NCBI GenBank assembly: GCA_023426765.1
Contig: JAEZBW010000658.1
Span: 1 to 5,168 of the forward strand
DNA: 5,168 nt
Direction of reading: 5' to 3'
Source of the DNA: Bacillota bacterium
Lineage (GTDB): Bacteria; Bacillota; Clostridia; DSM-8532
In this document: in pieces, positions 1 to 5,168 of the stretch
Layout: every line of letters starts with the position of its first letter
Position numbering within the stretch: position 1 is the stretch's first letter
Translations under genes and position numbers: made by a program
The notes under the pieces: generated by a model
Database searches by the model: none
What the model was told of the DNA's origin: nothing
Seen by the model: the letters and a program-made list of their open reading frames with translations, nothing else

Positions 1-1705
1 CGGTAACATCGAGCCACAGCTCCTGCTCAGGCAATTTACGGCCAGTTCCCCTGTTGATGAATTCCGTGTTCTCATTGTATGGGTTCCCCCTGCTGTCGGC
101 CAGAACAAATGCCGGGTCGGTGGAATAAATCCTGTTGATGCCAATGGCCTGATCCCCTGCGGCAGGGTGAACCAAAGGCTCATCACCGGCCTGAATGGCA
201 TATTCGAAATAGAACCTTGACCTGTCGGCGGGGTCGGTTTTTGAACCCTGCACCACTGCAGGATTTCCTCCGGAGCCCTTGATGTTCAGCTGGACGCTGA
301 GCTTGCCAACATTGGCGTCGGTGATCTGAATATAGTTATTGTTGTTTTTAAATATCATCTCTTCATCGAATTGAAACCAGAAACCGTTTTTATCACCCGC
401 AGAGGTAAAAGTGGCGCCCCTGTCGGTAGTGTTGCGGGAATTTTTCAGAACTCGTTCGACCGTTACAGTTTTAATGGACGGGGTTACATTGTCCATATAA
501 CATTTGGAGTTAAAACTGGTTCTGGATTTTACCTTTTCGATCCCGTTTCCCGCCAGATCCACTACAAGAGACGTGGCTTTGCCCATACCGTCTTCTATAG
601 CTTTGTCTGACAGAGGGATAACCATCGGATCCACGTCGCCGGGCTTTTTGTATAAAAGCTTCACGTCAAACGCAGGCTTTGAGCTGATCCATGTGGATTG
701 ATTGTTAAAATCCACCTTGTCCAGATAATAATTGGTGGGTTCAGATACATTATTAATGGTGCGCTCTGATGGTACGTTACATTTAAAGGTAAGTGTGTCA
801 TTCCTGAGGCCTACCAGATCGGCCGGCTGGTAAATCCCGCCCAGTTCCGCCTGGTTGGTGATGCGTTTCATGCCAATATTCAGCTTCATGCCTCTTACAT
901 CGTCTGTGACGGCATCTTCCGCAAAACGGATGGACTCGTCGAATTTCAGATGGATATAGATGTCCTCTCCCGCGTGAAATTGCGTGAACACACCCGAAGC
1001 AGGATTTGCGTCCCTTGTGGTGTATATCTCTGTAACAGCCGGGCCCTGCACATCCGCGAGCATGACTGCCATGGCGGAAATACTTGTTTGGCCGTCAAGA
1101 CAGCCCGCACCCATTAAATGCAGGTTCAGCCCCTGGGCTTCAAAGGCGTTTGTCCCCACTGGTTTGAATTCGTAATTATCAGTCACCAGGACGGTTGAGG
1201 ATGTATCTGAATCCACATAGTAGGTGTGAAGGTTCTTCCCGAAAAGCTGATGGGAATAAGGTGCGGATCCGAGAACAATATAAGGGTAGGATAACCTCGT
1301 ATCCCAATGATGCAGAAAGTTTATATGGCTGTCATTGGTCAAATTGGCCGTGTACGCTACACCAATGTCTCCCTTCCGGGCCAGTTCACTTGCCTTTCCA
1401 TTAAAGGAAAAGGTATACCATGCGTTATACGCACTGCCGGAAATGGTTGCGTCAAAGCTCAAGGCTGCCGGCAGGGCAACCCCGCCATGCACCTTTGTGA
1501 ACCTGTCGATGACATTAAAGATGGAGTTTCCAGTATCCTCAATGAAATAGCTGGGTTCGGCTTTCATCGCAGCGTTGAACAGTGGCTGCTCCAGGTATTC
1601 CCTTTCATATACGATTTCATCGGCAGCCCGTACGGGCATGACAGGTATCTGAGAAATAAGTACAAGAATCAACAATAAAACACAAATCGTTCTTTTTCGT
1701 TTCAT
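1..1705 (-). CDS. Exported Ig-like repeat surface protein, N-terminal part (3' end outside window)
   Basis: I read this frame codon by codon. It is open from ATG at 1705 to the window edge (568 codons, no stop). The start is fixed by an in-frame TAG at 1760-1762 with no other ATG between, and by GGGGG at 1716-1720, 10 bases upstream. The N-terminus is a classical Sec signal peptide: MKRKR, then a hydrophobic core (about residues 7-23), then PVRA-AD, with cleavage likely after A27 or A28. The mature part is polar and beta-rich, with no catalytic motif I recognise. Two segments match each other and the common bacterial Ig-like pattern of GD/GED, alternating hydrophobics, then FDE: residues 221-280 (GED, FDES at 255-258, LNIG) and 408-477 (AGD, FDEE at 446-449, LNIK). 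DLAGNG (383-388) and DSRGN (537-541) also fit Ig-like repeat proteins. Likely an adhesin, S-layer-associated or wall protein; the anchor would lie in the missing C-terminus. Export is well supported; the role is not known. Confidence 0.85.
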   Translation of the reverse strand, partial: MKRKRTICVLLLILVLISQIPVMPVRAADEIVYEREYLEQPLFNAAMKAEPSYFIEDTGNSIFNVIDRFTKVHGGVALPAALSFDATISGSAYNAWYTFSFNGKASELARKGDIGVAYTANLTNDSHINFLHHWDTRLSYPYIVLGSAPYSHQLFGKNLHTYYVDSDTSSTVLVTDNYEFKPVGTNAFEAQGLNLHLMGAGCLDGQTSISAMAVMLADVQGPAVTEIYTTRDANPASGVFTQFHAGEDIYIHLKFDESIRFAEDAVTDDVRGMKLNIGMKRITNQAELGGIYQPADLVGLRNDTLTFKCNVPSERTINNVSEPTNYYLDKVDFNNQSTWISSKPAFDVKLLYKKPGDVDPMVIPLSDKAIEDGMGKATSLVVDLAGNGIEKVKSRTSFNSKCYMDNVTPSIKTVTVERVLKNSRNTTDRGATFTSAGDKNGFWFQFDEEMIFKNNNNYIQITDANVGKLSVQLNIKGSGGNPAVVQGSKTDPADRSRFYFEYAIQAGDEPLVHPAAGDQAIGINRIYSTDPAFVLADSRGNPYNENTEFINRGTGRKLPEQELWLDVT

Positions 1706-1723
1706 AAATATGCAACCCCCATT

Positions 1724-1743
1724 CCGCCGCCGTTCGCCGGCGG
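1724..1743 (-). promoter_or_regulatory. GC-rich 5'-UTR hairpin ahead of the exported-protein gene
   Basis: On the minus strand CCGCCG (1743-1738) pairs with CGGCGG (1732-1727) across a GCGAA loop. A third CGG triplet (1726-1724) allows a slipped alternative pairing. The stem is all G:C in otherwise mixed sequence. It ends a few bases before the GGGGG ribosome binding site (1720-1716). If the promoter at 1751-1780 is used, the hairpin begins almost at the first transcribed base, a position where stems often protect mRNA from 5'-end decay. It has no U-run, so it is not an intrinsic terminator. The stem is seen directly; the role is inferred. Confidence 0.5.
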
Positions 1744-1750
1744 TACATTT

Positions 1751-1780
1751 ATCATATTTCTACGGCCCCACTTTTGTAAG
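1751..1780 (-). promoter_or_regulatory. Candidate sigma-A promoter for the exported-protein gene
   Basis: On the minus strand, a -35-like CTTACA (1780-1775, 4 of 6 matches to TTGACA) is followed after 18 bases by TATGAT (1756-1751, 5 of 6 matches to TATAAT). The predicted transcription start is near A1744, giving a 5' untranslated region of about 39 bases that contains the hairpin at 1724-1743. The promoter lies in the gap after the DUF2442-like gene, so the exported protein could be transcribed on its own. No start-site data are available. Confidence 0.45.
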
Positions 1781-1797
1781 TGGTGGTTAATTGTTCC

Positions 1798-2088
1798 TTA
1801 AATACATTCGCTGGACCTGTCCGATGTCCTGAGTTCCCGTATGGTAAACAGAATGTCGTCCACCGTCAGCCGTACAGGACGCATGCCAAGCTCAACAACA
1901 CCCACATCCTTCCAGCGGATCGCATCTTCCTCCAGTATAAAGTCTCTGAAGCATTCAAGATCGTTCAGGCTGTAATAAGGCATGGTTTGAATGAGTTCTT
2001 TCATATCAAACAGTATTTTGTTGTTCCCCTCGAATTCCACCAGAAGCGTATGATCATCATTAGCAGTTGCTTTAAGTATTTTACTCAT
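1798..2088 (-). CDS. DUF2442-like small protein
   Basis: This is a 96-residue soluble protein starting MSKILKATAND and ending at TAA 1800-1798. The ATG at 2088 is preferred because AAGGGG (2101-2096) sits 7 bases upstream; an in-frame ATG at 2106 has no binding site. The pattern fits DUF2442: a short strand, then LLVEFEGNNKILFDM (a two-strand unit ending in the family's F-D), a helix with PYYSLNDLECFRDF, and an AIRWKDVGVVELG strand like the family's V-x-W-x-x-G-x-x-L, with VRLTVDDIL matching its usual acidic tail. There is no signal peptide or membrane segment. Members of this family are often small and encoded beside DUF4160 genes, and some longer ones carry a helix-turn-helix. Neither feature is visible here, so the protein stands alone between a regulator and an exported protein. 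The family's biochemical role is not established and I assign none. Assignment is from pattern memory, not a profile search. Confidence 0.75.
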   Translation of the reverse strand: MSKILKATANDDHTLLVEFEGNNKILFDMKELIQTMPYYSLNDLECFRDFILEEDAIRWKDVGVVELGMRPVRLTVDDILFTIRELRTSDRSSECI

Positions 2089-2095
2089 GCAGTCA

Positions 2096-2101
2096 CCCCT
2101 T
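2096..2101 (-). promoter_or_regulatory. Ribosome binding site deciding the DUF2442-like start
   Basis: AAGGGG on the minus strand lies 7 bases before the ATG at 2088. It lies inside the reading frame that would begin at the ATG at 2106, so it supports the shorter 96-residue product over the 102-residue one. Confidence 0.65.
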
Positions 2102-2169
2102 ATCATGCATGTTCAAGAAAACACCCCTACAGCTAATTCTCCTGTATCAGGCAATGAGAAACCAGTGTC

Positions 2170-2203
2170 AGTATATAGCGTATATTAAAGATTTCGTATA
2201 CGC
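2170..2203 (-). promoter_or_regulatory. Inverted repeat with adjacent -10-like box upstream of the DUF2442-like gene
   Basis: GCGTATA (2178-2184) and TATACGC (2197-2203) are perfect 7-base inverted arms separated by 12 bases. Just downstream on the minus strand is TATACT (2175-2170), which matches 5 of 6 positions of a -10 box. The -35 position (about 2198-2193, TACGAA) is poor and lies inside the dyad. A weak -35 overlapped by a dyad is the arrangement expected of an activator- or repressor-controlled promoter. There is no U-tract after the stem on the minus strand, so a terminator for the regulator gene is less likely. The rest of 2107-2279 is AT-rich and holds no gene apart from a possible 7-codon ORF near its left edge. 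Confidence 0.3.
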
Positions 2204-2279
2204 CTTTTGGAGTATTTTGTAGAAAGACAAGAAATTTAGAAAACTTACAGAATAGATACTTCAAGATGGGAATTGAATA

Positions 2280-4772
2280 TCAGATGATCTTCAAATGCTC
2301 TGCTTTCTTAAGAGCAGCTATCTTGCCGTTCACTTCAAGCTTCAGATAAATGTTCTGGATATGCGTCTTTACCGTCGCCGGTGATACGGTAAGCCGCCCT
2401 GCTATTTCATCCCGGGTTAACCCATCGCCTAGCAGCATCAGTACTTCTTTTTCCCTTTCACTTAAATTGGGGCCGGATTGCTGTACTTTACTGAGGCTTT
2501 GCAAATACTCTCTGCAAAAACAAAGAATCTTCTTCAGGTATTCATTGCGGCTGTCATCATGAGCAAGTGAAACGAGAATATCCATGATATACGGAGCATT
2601 TTCCGCGAATGGCATGATGATGCCATCGGCCTGGCCTATGACAATAGCCTTCTTCAGCGCTTCCCTGCCGTACTCCATGCCACGCAGTCTGTATTTTGCG
2701 GCTGCTTCATGGATATAGTTATGAATGTACCCCAATTGGTTATTGAATACTCCGAAATAAGGCATGAAGCTCTCAGTCAGAACCTCCAGTTCGATGTAGT
2801 TCTGTGAAAGCAATTTAGCTTTACCGTAAACGATATAGTTGAAAGCCATTCCCTGGTATACAAAGCGGTTGCCGGACATATCGCCCTGCTGCAGCCACAT
2901 GGGTATCCTTTGAAGCTGACCCAGGCAGCCAAAAATGTAACCTTCGCACAGATCCAGTGTGGTGTTGTAAACGGGGCTGAGATCATTTTGCACATCTTCT
3001 CTGAGCTGAGTCAGAAGCTCCATGGCTTCCTGTATTTTACCCTGCATAATATACAGTCTTATGAGTGTAAACTTTGCACAAATCAGCATGCTCGTCTGGT
3101 TCATCAGCTTCGCCTTGTATATGGCCTTAAAGCCATTCAGCTCGGCTTCCTGCAAATCACCGGTTTCCAGGGCATATTCCGCCAGAGCCACGGAATCAAA
3201 GCCCGAACCGCAGCCATCCGAAACCTCCGGAAATACAGGAAAACCTTCCAACATGGTATTGATCAGTTCACGCAGCCTGCCGGGCTCTTTGTAATAGGAG
3301 TAGACGAAATGAGGGGATCCAAAGGTGGCTTCACCGTCTCTCCTGATAATAATGGAGTTTTTTCCTTTCAAAAGCCGCTTCGCTTTGTTGCAGCATTCAA
3401 TCATCGCATGAATGTCATTAAATACGGTAAATATCAGCAATACCTGGATTTCTGCGAGCATCCGGTTTTTATATTCCGGATCAATGCCTTTCATATCCAG
3501 CCAGGCCTGTTGAAACTCCTTGAGCTGTTGCAGCCCATTTTTAGCGGTTTCCATGTCAAAATTCATAATCTGAAGGCATATATATTGCAGGTATGCGACA
3601 GGGTATGTGAAAAGCATCTCCTTCGCCGCATTCTCAAACATCTCCCGATAACCTTCAAATTCCACAAGGGTCACAGTAATGTTGCTTTCCTGGTTCATCA
3701 GCATGAGGATATGCTCGATGTCCCCCGCCTGGTACATACATTTATATGCGTCGGGATACTGGCGTTTAAGCAGGTACCATTCCCCAAGGTGCTTATATAG
3801 CGCTTTGATTTCTATTTTCGTATAGGTTTGCTTTTTTCTCAGAAAATCCAGCAGAATATTATGTATTTTATATATGCCGGTGGCTTCATCAAAGTCAATA
3901 AAAGCGTTTTCCAGGTATAATTCTTTCAGGGATTGTTCAAGGCCCGGCTGTTTCAGTACGAAGGACACCTTCTCAGATGTGAAGCTCTCCATGACGGCAA
4001 GCTTCTGAAGCAATTGTCTGGTACCTTCGTCATAAGGCTTGTACAGATTGTTGTCCACCAGTTCGTCGATAGTACTGCTGATGCCTGCCTGAATGCCTTT
4101 TTTCAAGCCTACGATTAAAAGGTATATCATGGATATCCAGCCGCCACTATAGCGGGCTACTGTCTCCAGTTCCTCAGGAGAGGGCGTATAATGCATGAAT
4201 TTGAAGTACTGCTCGATTTCATCCCGCTCATACTTCAGACTGTGAAGCGTCATTGTATGGCAAAGCGACGTTAATTCGGCCAGCCGCAGGTTTTTCATAT
4301 CCCTCATGATCAATACGATATGCAGGTTGGGTATCTGTTCCCTGACAATGGTGTTCAGCAGGCTGACATTTTCAGGGCTGGACGCCAGGTGGAAATCATC
4401 GATGACCAGGATGGTGTCTTTTTTATATTCTGTTTCAGTGAGAATTTCAAGAACTTTTGCTTTTTGGGGGGCATCCGAAGGATATCCAAGGCTTTTCAGC
4501 TGTTCGCCCAGACTTTTGTTAACCAGTCCAATCTGTCTGGTAAGCCTGTCCCAGAAAAATGACATCGTCCCATCCGAGGCAGCAAGGGATACCCATATCT
4601 GATTTGCTTCTGTGGATCTGAGAAATTCGCGCACGGCAGTAGTCTTGCCATAACCCATAGGCGCAGCCACAATAAACAGCGGATATTCAAAGATACCCGC
4701 CAGAAGCCTGTTTATACGTTCCCTGACAAGAATACGCTCCTTCACAGGAGGAATGGCGGAGAATTCAATCAC
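2280..4772 (-). CDS. MalT-type (LAL) LuxR-family transcriptional regulator
   Basis: This is an 830-residue cytoplasmic regulator with the usual MalT-like architecture and length. The N-terminal STAND-type ATPase has Walker A APMGYGKTT (37-45, K43), Walker B ILVIDD (121-126) followed by FH, and a strand with MRD (156-158) at the sensor position. GGW (210-212) lies in the following helical domain, and YKIHNILLDFLR (301-312) matches the winged-helix segment of the family. Residues about 330-760 are helical, TPR-like repeats that would bind the inducer or a partner. The C-terminal LuxR/GerE helix-turn-helix (770-830) starts LSEREKEVL, with TRDEIAGRL, a turn at VSP and recognition helix TVKTHIQNIYLKL (800-812). 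By family knowledge, ATP and inducer binding drive oligomerisation and activation; the inducer cannot be read from the sequence. The start is GTG at 4772: an in-frame TAG lies five codons upstream and there is no ATG near. It follows the chemoreceptor stop by 67 bases. No frameshift or missing motif is visible. Confidence 0.95.
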   Translation of the reverse strand: MIEFSAIPPVKERILVRERINRLLAGIFEYPLFIVAAPMGYGKTTAVREFLRSTEANQIWVSLAASDGTMSFFWDRLTRQIGLVNKSLGEQLKSLGYPSDAPQKAKVLEILTETEYKKDTILVIDDFHLASSPENVSLLNTIVREQIPNLHIVLIMRDMKNLRLAELTSLCHTMTLHSLKYERDEIEQYFKFMHYTPSPEELETVARYSGGWISMIYLLIVGLKKGIQAGISSTIDELVDNNLYKPYDEGTRQLLQKLAVMESFTSEKVSFVLKQPGLEQSLKELYLENAFIDFDEATGIYKIHNILLDFLRKKQTYTKIEIKALYKHLGEWYLLKRQYPDAYKCMYQAGDIEHILMLMNQESNITVTLVEFEGYREMFENAAKEMLFTYPVAYLQYICLQIMNFDMETAKNGLQQLKEFQQAWLDMKGIDPEYKNRMLAEIQVLLIFTVFNDIHAMIECCNKAKRLLKGKNSIIIRRDGEATFGSPHFVYSYYKEPGRLRELINTMLEGFPVFPEVSDGCGSGFDSVALAEYALETGDLQEAELNGFKAIYKAKLMNQTSMLICAKFTLIRLYIMQGKIQEAMELLTQLREDVQNDLSPVYNTTLDLCEGYIFGCLGQLQRIPMWLQQGDMSGNRFVYQGMAFNYIVYGKAKLLSQNYIELEVLTESFMPYFGVFNNQLGYIHNYIHEAAAKYRLRGMEYGREALKKAIVIGQADGIIMPFAENAPYIMDILVSLAHDDSRNEYLKKILCFCREYLQSLSKVQQSGPNLSEREKEVLMLLGDGLTRDEIAGRLTVSPATVKTHIQNIYLKLEVNGKIAALKKAEHLKII

Positions 4773-4777
4773 CTCCC
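4769..4777 (-). promoter_or_regulatory. Extended Shine-Dalgarno overlapping the regulator's GTG start
   Basis: GGGAGGTGA reads from 4777 to 4769 on the minus strand and is nearly complementary to the 3' end of 16S rRNA. Its last G of GGGAGG is the first base of the GTG start codon at 4772, so the usual 5-9 base spacer is missing. No ATG, GTG or TTG lies in frame at a normal distance downstream; the next in-frame GTG is codon 10 (4745-4743). Confidence 0.5.
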
Positions 4778-4805
4778 AGATTGCCTATGCAAAAAGCTTT
4801 TCACT

Positions 4806-4834
4806 TTTATAGCCACCCTGCATCTGTATGATAG
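4806..4834 (-). promoter_or_regulatory. Weak promoter candidate for the regulator gene
   Basis: On the minus strand CTATCA (4834-4829, 3 of 6 -35 matches) is followed after 17 bases by TATAAA (4811-4806, 5 of 6 -10 matches). It lies between the chemoreceptor stop and the regulator start. No terminator-like stem with a U-run separates the two genes, so read-through from the chemoreceptor gene is equally possible. Confidence 0.25.
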
Positions 4835-4839
4835 CGAGG

Positions 4840-5168
4840 TTATTCCTTTTCTATCACAAACAGGGACACCGCGTTATCCAATTCTTTAGCCATATCGTTC
4901 ATTTCCCTGGACAGGTTTGTAAGAACCTCAGCGCTGGCCATCTGCTCCTCGGTGCTGGCTGAAATCTCTTCGGAGGTTGCAGCTGCTTCCTGAGATACGG
5001 CCGAGATATTTTCCATGGAGGAAAGTGTTTTTTCACGAAGAGTGAGCATATCGTTGACCGAAACCTCCATATTGGTCATATAGGCCATAAACTCCTTCAT
5101 CGAAGACGAAATCATATTGAATGCGGTATCGGTCTGTTTCACAGCAGCAACCTGCTCCTGAATGATTG
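4840..5168 (-). CDS. Methyl-accepting chemotaxis protein, C-terminal end (5' part outside window)
   Basis: The frame is open from the right window edge to TAA at 4842-4840, giving 108 residues from IIQEQVAAVKQTDTAF to AVSLFVIEKE. Although a GTG occurs at 5142, the frame continues upstream of it in matching coiled-coil sequence, so that is not a real start. The segment is the returning helix of the cytoplasmic signalling coiled coil, rich in Ala, Ser, Glu and Met. Two overlapping stretches fit the receptor methylation pattern of small-small-x-x-E-E/Q-x-x-small-small: AATSEEISAS (4983-4954) and SASTEEQMAS (4962-4933). By family knowledge these glutamates are methylated by CheR and demethylated by CheB. 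The CheA/CheW-binding hairpin tip, membrane segments and sensor domain would lie outside the window, so the ligand is unknown. There is no C-terminal NWETF-type CheR tether. Confidence 0.88.
   Translation of the reverse strand, partial: IIQEQVAAVKQTDTAFNMISSSMKEFMAYMTNMEVSVNDMLTLREKTLSSMENISAVSQEAAATSEEISASTEEQMASAEVLTNLSREMNDMAKELDNAVSLFVIEKE

Noticed and set aside
1307..1678. Plus-strand open frames across the exported-protein region (also 371-610 and 1195-1404)
   Set aside because: The minus frame is open without a break for 568 codons with a signal peptide and repeats, so these are shadows.
1768..1783. Hairpin CCACTT/AAGTGG with a 4-base loop, as a terminator for the DUF2442-like gene
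   Set aside because: The stem is only 6 bp and no U-run follows on the minus strand. It also overlaps the -35 of the promoter candidate, so it is more likely chance.
2089..2106. Longer start (ATG at 2106) for the DUF2442-like gene
   Set aside because: It has no ribosome binding site upstream, and the extra six codons contain the AAGGGG that serves the ATG at 2088.
1780..2136. A 118-codon plus-strand open frame opposite the DUF2442-like gene
   Set aside because: The minus-strand frame has a good ribosome binding site and a family-like sequence; the plus-strand product has neither.
2141..2151. Small CCTG-ATA-CAGG stem-loop in the gap upstream of the DUF2442-like gene
   Set aside because: The stem is 4 bp with a 3-base loop, there is no tail, and it is not distinguishable from chance. 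No riboswitch core motif was recognised around it.
2910..3800. A 296-codon open frame on the plus strand opposite the regulator gene
   Set aside because: It lies wholly antisense to well-supported coding sequence with recognisable family landmarks. Its translation, rich in His, Phe and Gln, looks like reverse-complement shadow sequence and matches nothing I know.
4840..5142. The chemoreceptor segment as a complete 100-residue gene starting at GTG 5142
   Set aside because: The frame stays open to the window edge with coiled-coil sequence in register, there is no ribosome binding site ahead of the GTG, and the segment is plainly the C-terminal end of a longer protein.

Overview
The window carries four genes, all on the minus strand, so transcription runs from the right end to the left. 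In transcription order they are: the last 108 codons of a methyl-accepting chemotaxis protein (5168-4840, start outside the window); a complete 830-residue MalT-type (LAL) LuxR-family transcriptional regulator (4772-2280); a small 96-residue DUF2442-like protein (2088-1798); and the first 568 codons of an exported, beta-rich surface protein with Ig-like repeats (from 1705, running off the left end). I see no rRNA, tRNA, CRISPR array, insertion sequence or attachment site.

The style suggests a Gram-positive member of the Clostridia or a related Firmicute. The reasons are purine-rich Shine-Dalgarno sequences, moderate GC content, a long MalT-like regulator whose central region resembles those I recall from clostridial genomes, and a large exported protein with Ig-like repeats. 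This is an impression from protein style; no 16S or other marker is present.

Layout: 5168-4840 chemoreceptor signalling tail; 4839-4773 a 67-base gap with a weak promoter candidate; 4772-2280 regulator with an N-terminal ATPase, a helical middle and a C-terminal DNA-binding domain; 2279-2089 a 191-base gap with a 7-base-arm inverted repeat and a possible 7-codon leader ORF; 2088-1798 the DUF2442-like gene; 1797-1706 a gap with the best promoter candidate of the window and a GC-rich hairpin predicted near the 5' end of the next mRNA; 1705-1 the exported protein.

How the genes work together can only be inferred. A plausible reading is a sensing and surface module, in which the regulator controls one or both downstream units, each with its own upstream signals. 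Nothing in the sequence proves this. Most of the window is ordinary. The points most worth a second look are the start of the regulator gene, the dyad upstream of the DUF2442 gene, the 5' hairpin of the surface-protein mRNA, and the internal duplication within that protein.
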